From contig QLUN01000002.1 in NCBI GenBank assembly GCA_018725455.1, positions 1 to 25,089 of the forward strand: a stretch of DNA of 25,089 nt, given 5' to 3'. This stretch comes from Chloroflexota bacterium. Its GTDB lineage: Bacteria > Chloroflexota > Dehalococcoidia > SZUA-161 > SpSt-899. The notes below the pieces were generated by a model. That model did no database searches. It was given only the letters and a program-made list of their open reading frames with translations, and had not been told where the DNA came from. Every line of letters starts with the position of its first letter. The stretch's first letter is position 1. The position numbers were made by a program, and so were the translations under genes. This document shows, piece after piece, positions 14,280 to 22,340 of this stretch.

Positions 14280-16109
14280 ATGTTCAACGGTGGATACCTG
14301 GGTCGCCTGCTGCGGATTGACCTTTCTACGAGGAAATGCTCAACTGAGGAACTAGACAGCGAGATATGCCGGATGTTCCTCGGAGCACGGGGGATCGCCG
14401 CATACTACCACTACCGCGAGATCCCACCTGGAGTCGATCCGCTTGCTGAGGAGAACAAGCTCATGTTCTTCACCGGACCGGTAACGGGCACCCCCGTGCC
14501 GGCTAGCACCAAGTTGGGGCTGAGCACGAGGTCCCCTGAAACCGAACTCTACCTTTGTACCAATGCCGGGGGATGGTTCGGATATCGCTTGAAGAGAGCG
14601 GGCTGGGACGGCCTCATCATAGAGGGGAGGGCAGAAGAGCCCCTCTGGATCGAGATCGTCGATGAAGTCGTCCGGCTTCACGATGCGAAAGACCTCTGGG
14701 GAAGGACCACGGGAGAGACCGATGCGCTCATAAAGGAGAAATCGGGAAACCGGGACATGTCCGTTCTGATTATGGGGCCTGCAGCGGAGTGCGGCGTCAG
14801 GTTCTCGTGTATACAGACGGACGGTAGAAGCTTCGGCCGCGGAGGGGGAGGTCTCGTGATGGCATCGAAGAACCTCAAGGCCGTGAGCGTGATGGGTAGT
14901 GGGGAAATACCTCTCGCTCATCCCAACGAACTCAGAGATATCGTGATCGAGGCGGCGAGAGAGGCGCGCAGGACCAGAGAAGGGCACACGAGGTTCGGCA
15001 CTGCCCAGTATACCACGATTATGAGCGAACTCGGTTGCTATCCAACGCGGAACTTCCAGACTTCTGTTTTCGACAAGGTGCAGCTTATCTCTGCCGAGTT
15101 CATGGTAGAGCACAACAAGGTGGGAAACCACGCGTGTTTCAGGTGTCCGGTCGCGTGTTCTCAACTGTGCGAGGTGAGGTCTGGAGAGTATGCAGGAAAA
15201 CGCAGTGACCCGGAGTTTGAGACGATAGGAGCTTTCGGTGGTCAGTGTGCGATCTCCGATTTCGACACGATAGTCGCGGCCAACTGGCTTTGCGACGAAC
15301 TCGGAATAGATACGATGAGTGCGGGCACGATAATCGCATACGCCATGGAATGCTTCGAGGAGGGACTTTTCTCCCAGGGAGATACGGGTGGGATAGACCT
15401 TAGGTTCGGTAATGCCCAGGCGCTTCTCGGAATGATCAACAAGATCGCCCGTCGGGAAGACCTTGGCGATCTTCTTGCCGAGGGATTCAAAGGAATAGCG
15501 AAGAAGAGACCCGACACTGTGCGCTTCATGATGCACGTGAAGGGCATGAGCTTTGGGGCGTACGAGCCAAGGGGATTTCACGGGATTGGTCTTTCGTACG
15601 GTACCTCGAGTCGCGGGGCATGCCACAACGTGGGTGGCTGGACAATACGCGACGAGCTTCTAAAGAAGACCATCGACAGGTTCGCAATAGTGGGAAAGGG
15701 GCGGCTTGTCAAGGGAATACAGGACACCAGGGCATACATTGACTCACTTGCTATATGCACCGTGGTAAGAAGTGCGCTCGGGTTCACCGATGAACCGCGG
15801 GGTAAGATCCTCGAGGCTGTAACCGGCGTAGATCTCACTCCTGAGCTCATGACCATCGGCGAGAGGGTGTACAACTTGGAGCGTCTCATTCTTGTCAGGG
15901 ACGGCATCCGACGCGGAGATGATCTCCTCCCCGCGCGGATCTCCGAAGAGCCCCTTCCCGAGGGGCCGGCAATGGGCAAGCGTCTCTCGCGTGAGGACTA
16001 CGACCGGATGCTCGACGAGTACTACGCAGCGCGCGGGTGGGACGAATCAGGTGTCCCCACGCCGGGTAAGCTCAGGGAATTGGGGCTTGATTCGATAGGG
16101 GGCAACTGA
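14280..16109 (+). CDS. aor: Tungsten-containing aldehyde:ferredoxin oxidoreductase (AOR family)
   Basis: This 609-aa enzyme is predicted to oxidise an aldehyde to a carboxylic acid, passing two electrons to ferredoxin, with a bis-pterin tungsten site and one [4Fe-4S] cluster. The cluster cysteines are 286, 289 and 293 (CFRCPVAC) plus Cys493, almost the same numbers as in characterised archaeal AOR. The pterin-binding segments are GRGGGGLVMASKNLKAV (187-202) and GAYEPRGFHGIGLSYGTSSR (426-445). The length is normal for the family. AGGAGG is 6 nt before the ATG. Neighbours include a cupin PGI, an SDR and a MoaD-like protein, the last being a frequent AOR partner. Aldoses, glyceraldehyde or short aldehydes are possible substrates; which one cannot be told. 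Confidence 0.93.
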   Translation: MFNGGYLGRLLRIDLSTRKCSTEELDSEICRMFLGARGIAAYYHYREIPPGVDPLAEENKLMFFTGPVTGTPVPASTKLGLSTRSPETELYLCTNAGGWFGYRLKRAGWDGLIIEGRAEEPLWIEIVDEVVRLHDAKDLWGRTTGETDALIKEKSGNRDMSVLIMGPAAECGVRFSCIQTDGRSFGRGGGGLVMASKNLKAVSVMGSGEIPLAHPNELRDIVIEAAREARRTREGHTRFGTAQYTTIMSELGCYPTRNFQTSVFDKVQLISAEFMVEHNKVGNHACFRCPVACSQLCEVRSGEYAGKRSDPEFETIGAFGGQCAISDFDTIVAANWLCDELGIDTMSAGTIIAYAMECFEEGLFSQGDTGGIDLRFGNAQALLGMINKIARREDLGDLLAEGFKGIAKKRPDTVRFMMHVKGMSFGAYEPRGFHGIGLSYGTSSRGACHNVGGWTIRDELLKKTIDRFAIVGKGRLVKGIQDTRAYIDSLAICTVVRSALGFTDEPRGKILEAVTGVDLTPELMTIGERVYNLERLILVRDGIRRGDDLLPARISEEPLPEGPAMGKRLSREDYDRMLDEYYAARGWDESGVPTPGKLRELGLDSIGGN

Positions 16110-16138
16110 GACGAAAGGTTCATGGAGAAGGAGGAGGG

Positions 16139-16900
16139 ATGGGATTCAGAAGCAAAACAGTGATAGTTACAGGAGCGGGTCTCGGAATAGGTCGCGCCAC
16201 TGCTGTCGCCTTCGCCCGGGAGGGTGCGAACGTTGTCATCGCGGATGTGGATTCGGCTGCCTCGAACGAGACCGTCGAGATAATAACCAGCCTGGGCAAG
16301 AGCGCGCGCTTCATCAAGGCCGACGTGTCCAAAGACGATGAAGTGAAAGCTATGGTAGACGAGACGATGAAGGCTTTCGGTTCCCTTGACATTCTCGTAA
16401 ACAATGCCGGGATATATCGCAAGGGAGCGGTTCTCGATGCCTCTGAGACGGACTGGGACGCAATCATGGCGGTCAACCTCAAGGGGGTTTTCCTCTGTTT
16501 AAAGCACAGCGCAGAGGCGATGTCTCAACGCGGAGGTGGGGTGATCGTGAACGTCGCCTCTGAGGCGGGGCTCGTCGGCATCGCCGGCCAGGTTGCTTAT
16601 AACGTCTCTAAGGCCGGAGTTATCGGCCTGACAAGGAGTTGTGCCGTGGATCTCGCGTCGAAGGGGATCAGGGTTAACTGCATCTGTCCGGGAACGACTG
16701 CGACACCCCTTGTGAAGAAGGCTATCGAGAAGGAACTGGACCCTACGGCGGCTCAGCAGCACCTGGAGTCCGTCAGACCCCTGAACCGCCTGGGGACTCC
16801 CGAAGAGATAGCGTTCGCGATAGTCTGTCTTTCCTCCGATAGCATGGCGTATGCAACGGGCGCTGTTCTCTCGGTGGATGGCGGGTATACTGCGCAGTGA
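16139..16900 (+). CDS. Short-chain dehydrogenase/reductase (SDR, classical)
   Basis: This 253-aa NAD(P)-dependent oxidoreductase has the cofactor motif TGAGLGIG (11-18), Asp36 after the second strand (hinting at NAD preference), NNAG (88-91), Asn113, and the catalytic Ser141, Tyr154 and Lys158 (YNVSK). It ends in the usual SVDGGYTAQ. The family covers glucose/polyol dehydrogenases and 3-oxoacyl reductases; here, between AOR and MoaD in a sugar operon, a sugar, polyol or aldehyde substrate is more likely. AAGGAGGAGG precedes the ATG. It could supply or remove the aldehyde used by AOR (inference). Confidence 0.92.
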   Translation: MGFRSKTVIVTGAGLGIGRATAVAFAREGANVVIADVDSAASNETVEIITSLGKSARFIKADVSKDDEVKAMVDETMKAFGSLDILVNNAGIYRKGAVLDASETDWDAIMAVNLKGVFLCLKHSAEAMSQRGGGVIVNVASEAGLVGIAGQVAYNVSKAGVIGLTRSCAVDLASKGIRVNCICPGTTATPLVKKAIEKELDPTAAQQHLESVRPLNRLGTPEEIAFAIVCLSSDSMAYATGAVLSVDGGYTAQ

Positions 16901-16912
16901 AATGAGGAGAAG

Positions 16913-17173
16913 ATGGGCGGAAGCGTTCGCGTAAAGTTCTTTGGCGAGTTCATACCAGAGTCTGGTGACGCAGAGGCGATCGTGGAGATCGGGAACAAGG
17001 CGACGGTCCTTGACGTCCTCGACGAGCTGGAAACAAGATCTCTAGTGGTTTTCGCGGGAAGGCGCATGATAGTCCTGATAGACGGCACCGTCGTAAGATG
17101 GGAGGATCTCTCCTCAACTCCGGTGCAGAACGGGACCGCGCTCTCGATACTTCCCATGATATCTGGTGGCTAA
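16913..17173 (+). CDS. MoaD/ThiS-like sulfur carrier protein
   Basis: This 86-aa ubiquitin-like protein starts with a beta strand (VRVKFFGEF), has a TVLDVLDELE helix and ends in Ile-Ser-Gly-Gly. In MoaD the C-terminal Gly-Gly is adenylated by a MoeB-type enzyme and carries sulfur for the dithiolene of molybdopterin/tungstopterin. Genes for MoaD-like proteins commonly accompany AOR genes, and this one lies 804 bp after an AOR gene in the same apparent operon, so a role in its tungsten cofactor is likely. GAGGAG precedes the ATG. No other pterin gene is present in the window. Confidence 0.85.
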   Translation: MGGSVRVKFFGEFIPESGDAEAIVEIGNKATVLDVLDELETRSLVVFAGRRMIVLIDGTVVRWEDLSSTPVQNGTALSILPMISGG

Positions 17174-17288
17174 TCTGAAGTCGCGAAAGGTAAAACACAG
17201 AAAATCTGCTCGGGATGAGGCTGGTGTGCCATTTTAGCGAGATCTTCCTTCAGTCAACTAAAAAGGATGAGAATATAAAATAGTGCAT
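17174..17288. other. AT-rich spacer after the AOR operon
   Basis: No gene or strong hairpin is visible here. Base composition drops visibly compared with the preceding operon. A TATAAA (17274-17279) is present but has no convincing -35 partner, so a promoter is not called. Confidence 0.5.
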
Positions 17289-17534
17289 ATGCCTATAAAA
17301 TTAAAGTGTTCGGTGGGCAAATGGATATGTAGTGACGAAGAGTGTTAGATTATTTTCGTTTAACTGAAAAGAGACGCAGTAAAGAGCATTTTAGTGGGAG
17401 TCGATCATTTTGCAGTGCCTTTGAATCTACTTGAAGCGATGGTCGAACATCCCCTAGCTCAAGAAGCCCTAGAACAGTTTGCAAGAGATTGGAAAGAATA
17501 TGACCGGCTCTTCAGCTTAGACAAGGGGGGATGA
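17289..17534 (+). pseudogene. Chimeric pseudogene: sugar 3-epimerase start fused to transaldolase end
   Basis: One continuous frame from ATG 17289 to TGA 17534 contains two parts. The first (17295-17372) reads KLKCSVGKWICSDEE, stop, IIFV, stop, LKR. It aligns without gaps to KLRYSVSNWIYGDEE-LQ-TIFD-K-LKR at the start of the intact epimerase at 21448; TAG 17346 replaces Gln and TAA 17361 replaces Lys. From 17373 the frame becomes DAVKSILVGVDHFAVPLNLL, then EHPLAQEALEQFARDW, typical of the C-terminus of TalC/MipB transaldolases. A deletion has therefore joined two genes and removed about 90% of the epimerase and most of the transaldolase. The end overlaps the next kinase by ATGA. It cannot give an active enzyme. 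Confidence 0.88.
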
Positions 17535-19081
17535 CCGAATTGTGCCGTGAAAGTTATATCTTGGCTCATGACTTAGGAACTACGGGAAATAAAGCTACAC
17601 TTTATGATGCTCAGGGAGAGTTGCAATCGAGCCATTCTTGCGAATATGGTACTGCATATCCTCACGTGAACTGGGCTGAGCAAAACCCTGATGACTGGTG
17701 GAGGGCCGTTTGTGTCTCGACCAACAAAATTTTTGAGAAGTCCAAAGTAAAGCCGGAAGCAGTCAAAGTTATAAGTTTTAGCGGCCAAATGATGGGAGCT
17801 CTCCCGGTGGACAAGGAAGGCACCCCTTTGAGACAGGCCATTATCTGGGCTGATCAACGAGGAGTTGAGCAAGCCGACCACCTAAGGGATAGGGTGGGGA
17901 TGGAGACAATATATATGATAACTGGCCACAGAGCTAGCCCCAGCTATTCCGCAGCTAAAATCATGTGGATCCGGGATAAAGAGCCCGAACTCTTTAAGAA
18001 AACATTCAAATTTTTGCAAGCCAAAGATTATATGGTCCTCAAATTGACAGGAAAATTTGTTACTGACTACTCTGATGCTTCTGGGACGAACCTGTTCGAC
18101 CTGCGGAAGAAAGATTGGTCGGAGAAAATTCTCGAGAGGATCGGCATTTCAATGAAGGTTCTGCCTGAGTTGCACTCCTCTACAAGTATTGTTGGTGAGG
18201 TAATGAAAGAAGTTGCTGCGGAAAGCGGTCTTGTAGCAGGAACACCGGTTGTGATCGGAGGAGGCGACGGCTCATGCGCTGCAGTGGGCGCAGGGGTTGT
18301 GAATGAAAAGTCTGCTTATAACTATCTTGGCTCCTCCTCTTGGGTCGCTTTAGCTACCCAAGAGCCAATCTATGATCCGAAGATGAGAACATTTAACTGG
18401 GTTCATCTCGATCCCTCTCTATATTCGCCCAATGGAACGATGCAGAGCGCAGGTGGCTCCTTGCAATGGGCCAAGGAGGAGCTGTGCTCCGATGAGAGGG
18501 AGGCAGCGGAGGCTCTGGGGCTCGACCCTTATGAACTGATCGATTTGGAGATTGCCCAGAGCGATAAGGGAGCACAAAATCTTCTTTTTCTTCCTTATCT
18601 GCTGGGGGAGAGGAGCCCTCATTGGAATCCAAGAGCCAGGGGAGCCTTCATCGGCCTAACTCGCAAGCATACTAAGAAGGATATACTGAGGGCGATATTG
18701 GAGGGAGTGTGCTTCAACCTGCGAATTATCATGGAAGCATTTGAAGAACAGGGGGCGAAGATAGAGAACATAAGGGTCATCGGCGGTGGAGCAAAGGGGT
18801 GGATCTGGCGAAAGATCATGGCAGATATATATGGGAAGCCAGTCTTGCTCACCGCTCATCCTTTAGAAGCTACTTCCTTAGGGGCTGCAATTGCAGGTGG
18901 TATAGGAGTAGGGATTTTTAAGGATTTTTCTGTTGCGGAACAGCTTAACAAGATAATAGACTTTCAAGAGACAAATACGGAAAACATGAGATTCTATACC
19001 GCACTTTTTGAAATCTTCAAGGAAAGTTATGAACGGTTACTTCCTGTCTTTGACAAGTTATCAAATCTGATCGAGGAATAG
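17531..19081 (+). CDS. FGGY-family carbohydrate kinase (xylulokinase-like), copy 2
   Basis: This 516-aa cytoplasmic kinase is a distant paralogue of the one at 12127. Motifs are DLGTTGNK (14-21), SGQMMG (84-89, close to XylB SGQMHG), IIWADQR (104-110), GGGDGSCAAVGAG (243-255, with Asp246 the likely base), LLGERSPHWNPRARGAFIGL and VIGGGAKGWIWRKIMAD. The WADQR and ERSPHW segments are typical of xylulokinases, so a ketose substrate such as xylulose is more plausible than for copy 1. AAGGGGGG precedes the ATG, which overlaps the stop of the transaldolase remnant by 4 bp. A Gfo/Idh gene follows after 13 bp. Confidence 0.9.
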   Translation: MTELCRESYILAHDLGTTGNKATLYDAQGELQSSHSCEYGTAYPHVNWAEQNPDDWWRAVCVSTNKIFEKSKVKPEAVKVISFSGQMMGALPVDKEGTPLRQAIIWADQRGVEQADHLRDRVGMETIYMITGHRASPSYSAAKIMWIRDKEPELFKKTFKFLQAKDYMVLKLTGKFVTDYSDASGTNLFDLRKKDWSEKILERIGISMKVLPELHSSTSIVGEVMKEVAAESGLVAGTPVVIGGGDGSCAAVGAGVVNEKSAYNYLGSSSWVALATQEPIYDPKMRTFNWVHLDPSLYSPNGTMQSAGGSLQWAKEELCSDEREAAEALGLDPYELIDLEIAQSDKGAQNLLFLPYLLGERSPHWNPRARGAFIGLTRKHTKKDILRAILEGVCFNLRIIMEAFEEQGAKIENIRVIGGGAKGWIWRKIMADIYGKPVLLTAHPLEATSLGAAIAGGIGVGIFKDFSVAEQLNKIIDFQETNTENMRFYTALFEIFKESYERLLPVFDKLSNLIEE

Positions 19082-19094
19082 GAGGCTATTTGAG

Positions 19095-20249
19095 ATGGTG
19101 CGACCCCTTGGCATCGGTTTGATAGGACATGGGGGTGCAGGCAAGATACATGCCCTTGGATATCGCAGTCTTTCTTCATATTATGATCCACTGCCAGTTG
19201 ATCCAAGATTAGTAGGGGTATGCACTTCTAGTGAAATGACTGGAGCGAAAGCCCAAAAGGAGCATGGTTTCGAGTTCCATTGCGCAGATTATCGTCATCT
19301 ACTGGAGAGGAACGATATCTCCCTGATCGACTGCTGCGTGCCCAATTTTCTCCACCGAGATATGATTATTGACGCAATCAAGGCAGGAAAGCATGTCTAT
19401 TGCGAGAAACCTCTAGCGATGAACCTCAAAGAAGCCGAGGAGATCGTTAAGTTCTCCCGGCAATCGGCTGTAAAGTGTCAGATAGTCTTTAACTACCGCT
19501 TTATACCTGCTGTGATGCGCGCTAAGCAACTGGCCGCGGAAGGTGCTTTAGGCGAGATATTTAGCTTCCGGGGAGCATATTTGCACTCAGGGTATATTGA
19601 TCCACACAGGCCTATTACCTGGCGCTTACAGAGAGATAAAGCTGGTGGAGGAGCCCTCATAGACCTTGGGCCTCATATAATAGATATGTTACAGTATTTG
19701 CTGGGAGAGTTTAACAGTGTTTTTGCTAATACTAAAACGATCACTAAGCGGAGGCCATCCAAGGACGGACAGGCTGTTGAAGAAGTGGACGTGGATGATA
19801 TAGCCATCCTGCAGTTGAAGTTGAAAAACGGGGGTATTGGCACTATCGAGACCTCACGCTTTGCCACCGGCACCAATGACGATCTGAGGATAGAAGTAGA
19901 CGGAAGCAAGGGTAGCCTGGTGTTTAATTTAATGGATCCCAACTGGTTATTCTTCTATGATGCGACGGAAGAAGATAAGCCGACCGGTGGGAGGAAGGGA
20001 TTCAAGAGGATCGAAACGGTCCAACACTATCCAGAGCCTGCTGTCTTTCCTTATCCAAAATCCACGGTGGGATGGAGCCGCTTTCATATAGCAAGTCAAT
20101 ATCAGTTTATCAAGGCCATCGCCCTTGACCTGCCTCCAGAGCCCAGTTTCGAGGATGGGCTAGCCGTTCAGCGGGTTATAGAGGCAGCCTATTTATCATC
20201 GGAGCAAGGAGAGTGGATAGATTTAGCAAGTTTAGTACCTAAAATCTGA
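19095..20249 (+). CDS. Gfo/Idh/MocA-family oxidoreductase, copy 2
   Basis: This 384-aa NAD(P)-dependent sugar dehydrogenase has a Rossmann motif in the variant form GHGGAG (11-16) followed by KIHA, the EKP motif at 104-106, and GGGALIDLGPHIIDML (185-200), where Asp190, His194 and Asp197 match the conserved catalytic region. It is longer than copy 1 and not closely related to it. It overlaps no gene but follows the kinase after 13 bp, with AGGAGG upstream of its ATG. With the DegT-type aminotransferase that follows, it resembles pairs in which a Gfo/Idh enzyme makes a 3-keto sugar that is then aminated, or the reverse in catabolism. Confidence 0.9.
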   Translation: MVRPLGIGLIGHGGAGKIHALGYRSLSSYYDPLPVDPRLVGVCTSSEMTGAKAQKEHGFEFHCADYRHLLERNDISLIDCCVPNFLHRDMIIDAIKAGKHVYCEKPLAMNLKEAEEIVKFSRQSAVKCQIVFNYRFIPAVMRAKQLAAEGALGEIFSFRGAYLHSGYIDPHRPITWRLQRDKAGGGALIDLGPHIIDMLQYLLGEFNSVFANTKTITKRRPSKDGQAVEEVDVDDIAILQLKLKNGGIGTIETSRFATGTNDDLRIEVDGSKGSLVFNLMDPNWLFFYDATEEDKPTGGRKGFKRIETVQHYPEPAVFPYPKSTVGWSRFHIASQYQFIKAIALDLPPEPSFEDGLAVQRVIEAAYLSSEQGEWIDLASLVPKI

Positions 20250-20329
20250 AGTCTTGCGCAAAATGGAAAACTTTTTGGTTCCGGCTTGTTCGGGTTAGGA
20301 GATGGATCTTTGATTGACAGGGAGCAGGG

Positions 20330-21451
20330 ATGAAGGTTCTATTTGATGCTTTAGGGAAACAATATAGTTCAGTTGCGACTGAAATCGACGAGGCGATAAG
20401 ACAGGTTCTAAGTTCGGGTAGGTACATACTAGGGGAGAATGTCGCGAAATTCGAACAAGAATTTGCCGGATATTGCGGGACCAAGCACGCTGTGGGGATC
20501 AGCAGTGGTACCGGAGCACTACATTTGGCGTTACTCGCCTGTGATATCGGCGATGGGGACGAGGTAATTACAGCGGCAAATACCTATATTGCTACCTTGT
20601 TTGCTATCTCGTATGTTGGGGCAAAACCAGTGCTTGTAGATATAGATCCTGAAACTTACACTTTAGATACGGAGCAGATAGAGGAAGTTATCACTGAAAA
20701 GACACGGGCGATTATGCCGGTGCATCTCTACGGCCAGTGCGCTGATATGGACGCGATAATGCAGTTGGCAAACAGATATGAGCTAAAGGTAATCGAGGAC
20801 GCCGCTCAAGCTCATGGAGCAGAATACAAGGGGAGGAAAGCCGGTTCAATAGGGAACGTCGGCTGCTTCAGCTTCTACCCGAGTAAGAATCTGGGTGCCT
20901 GTGGAGATGGAGGAGCAGCCATTACTGACGATGAAAAGCTATATGAAAAGCTAAAAATATATCGTTATATGGGACAAAAGAGCAAACACTCTCATCTAGT
21001 CATCGGACGTCAAGAGAGACTAGACGAGATCCAGGCGGCGATTTTGAGGATTAAGCTAGGATATCTGGATAGCTGGAACGAGAGACGCCACCATTGGGCA
21101 GTCATGTATGATGAATTACTGGCTGATATCTCAGTTGAACGGCCCAGAGAGCATGGTTATGGCAATCATGTCTTCCATCTATACGTAATCAGGGTTGCCC
21201 GGCGGGACGAGGTCAAAGCCCGACTGTTGCGATGTGGGATCGAGACCCAGATACATTATCCGATCCCCGCGCACCTACAACCGGCTTATGCCGACTTAGG
21301 CCATGCCAAGGACAGTTTTCCTATTACTGAGAGGTATAGCGAGGAGATTCTCTCCCTCCCGTTGTATCCCGAGCTGGAGGAAGAAGAGGTTGCGAAGGTT
21401 GCTAGAGGGTTGAAACAGGTCCTCGAACAGTTGGGCAGGGTAAGAAGATGA
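20330..21451 (+). CDS. DegT/DnrJ/EryC1-family PLP-dependent aminotransferase
   Basis: This 373-aa enzyme of the sugar aminotransferase family transfers an amino group to or from a keto sugar. It has a SSGTGALHLAL phosphate-binding segment (59-69), EDAAQAHGA (156-164, with Asp157 contacting the PLP ring nitrogen) and the PLP lysine Lys186 in SFYPSKNLGACGDGG. The C-terminal YPIPAHLQPAY and LPLYPEL segments are typical. GGGAGCAGG precedes the ATG. Its TGA overlaps the ATG of the 3-epimerase-like gene, showing translational coupling. Members usually work in cell-surface or antibiotic sugar synthesis, so its presence among catabolic genes is notable. Confidence 0.93.
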   Translation: MKVLFDALGKQYSSVATEIDEAIRQVLSSGRYILGENVAKFEQEFAGYCGTKHAVGISSGTGALHLALLACDIGDGDEVITAANTYIATLFAISYVGAKPVLVDIDPETYTLDTEQIEEVITEKTRAIMPVHLYGQCADMDAIMQLANRYELKVIEDAAQAHGAEYKGRKAGSIGNVGCFSFYPSKNLGACGDGGAAITDDEKLYEKLKIYRYMGQKSKHSHLVIGRQERLDEIQAAILRIKLGYLDSWNERRHHWAVMYDELLADISVERPREHGYGNHVFHLYVIRVARRDEVKARLLRCGIETQIHYPIPAHLQPAYADLGHAKDSFPITERYSEEILSLPLYPELEEEEVAKVARGLKQVLEQLGRVRR

Positions 21452-22338
21452 AACTTAGGTATTCAGTGAGCAACTGGATCTATGGTGACGAAGAGCTTCA
21501 GACCATCTTCGACAAACTGAAGAGATGGGGATATACTGGAATAGAACTGACAGGGGAGCCAGGGCGATATTCGACCAAGCAAGTCAAAAAATTATGCGCT
21601 GATCATGACCTGCGGGTTCTCTCGATTGCCGGTATCTATCCCTGGCCCACTAAAGAGCGGGACCTCAGCAACCCCGATCCCCAGGTGCGCGAGAAAGCCG
21701 TCGATTATCTGCACCGTTGTTGCGACTTTGCCGCGGAACTGGGAGCTCCATTAGTGATTGTGGTGCCCTCCGCCGTGGGGAAGACCAATCCAGTGGGAGA
21801 ACCGCAAGGTGAAGAGGAGTGGGGCCAAGCTGTTAAAATGGAATGGAAACATGCAATTGACTCCGTAAGCAGAGCCGCTTTACATGCTGAAGCTACAGGA
21901 GTTTTTCTCGCTATAGAACCGATAAATCGCTATGAGACTTTTTTAGTAAATACTGCCGAAGAAGGGCTGAGATTTATCTCTGACATCGGCTCAGATATGG
22001 TAAAACTACACTTGGATAGCTTTCATATGAATATTGAGGAGAGCGATCTTGCAGAAGCGATCCGAAAATCAAAAGATTTGTTGGTCAACTTTCATATTGC
22101 CGATAGCAATCGGCAGGCGGTAGGGCGAGGGCATATCGATTTCAGGGCTGTGATGGGGGCTTTATACGACATAGATTATCGTGGAGCCCTGGCACTGGAG
22201 CCTCTACCACCGGTCTCCAACCCCTACGCGGCCATCCGTCTTCCTCAATATAAGAGGACACTCGATAAATATATAGAAGAGTCGATCGAGCGCCTCAAGG
22301 AATATGAGGCTGAGGTAGCCACGATAAGAAAGAAATAG
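21448..22338 (+). CDS. Sugar 3-epimerase/isomerase, TIM barrel (tagatose/psicose 3-epimerase-like)
   Basis: This 296-aa enzyme of the xylose-isomerase-like TIM-barrel superfamily probably epimerises a ketose, or isomerises an inosose-type sugar, with a divalent metal. The presumed ligands are Glu157 (AIEPINRYETF), Asp190 (LHLDSFHMNIEE), His216 (FHIADSNR) and Glu251 (LALEPL), with the same spacing as in D-tagatose 3-epimerases. Arg222 in DSNRQAVGRGHIDF belongs to the substrate site. The gene begins inside the end of the aminotransferase gene (ATGA). A decayed paralogue of its first 25 codons lies at 17289. It is followed after 2 bp by an aldehyde dehydrogenase remnant. Confidence 0.9.
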   Translation: MKLRYSVSNWIYGDEELQTIFDKLKRWGYTGIELTGEPGRYSTKQVKKLCADHDLRVLSIAGIYPWPTKERDLSNPDPQVREKAVDYLHRCCDFAAELGAPLVIVVPSAVGKTNPVGEPQGEEEWGQAVKMEWKHAIDSVSRAALHAEATGVFLAIEPINRYETFLVNTAEEGLRFISDIGSDMVKLHLDSFHMNIEESDLAEAIRKSKDLLVNFHIADSNRQAVGRGHIDFRAVMGALYDIDYRGALALEPLPPVSNPYAAIRLPQYKRTLDKYIEESIERLKEYEAEVATIRKK

Positions 22339-22340
22339 AG

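Noticed and set aside
14352..15626. Long minus-strand open frame (424 aa) opposite the AOR gene
   Set aside because: It is a mirror of the GC-rich AOR coding sequence; it has no domain-like pattern and the plus-strand AOR is certain.
17249..17281. Promoter before the chimeric pseudogene
   Set aside because: TATAAA is present, but no -35-like hexamer is found at 16-18 bp spacing.
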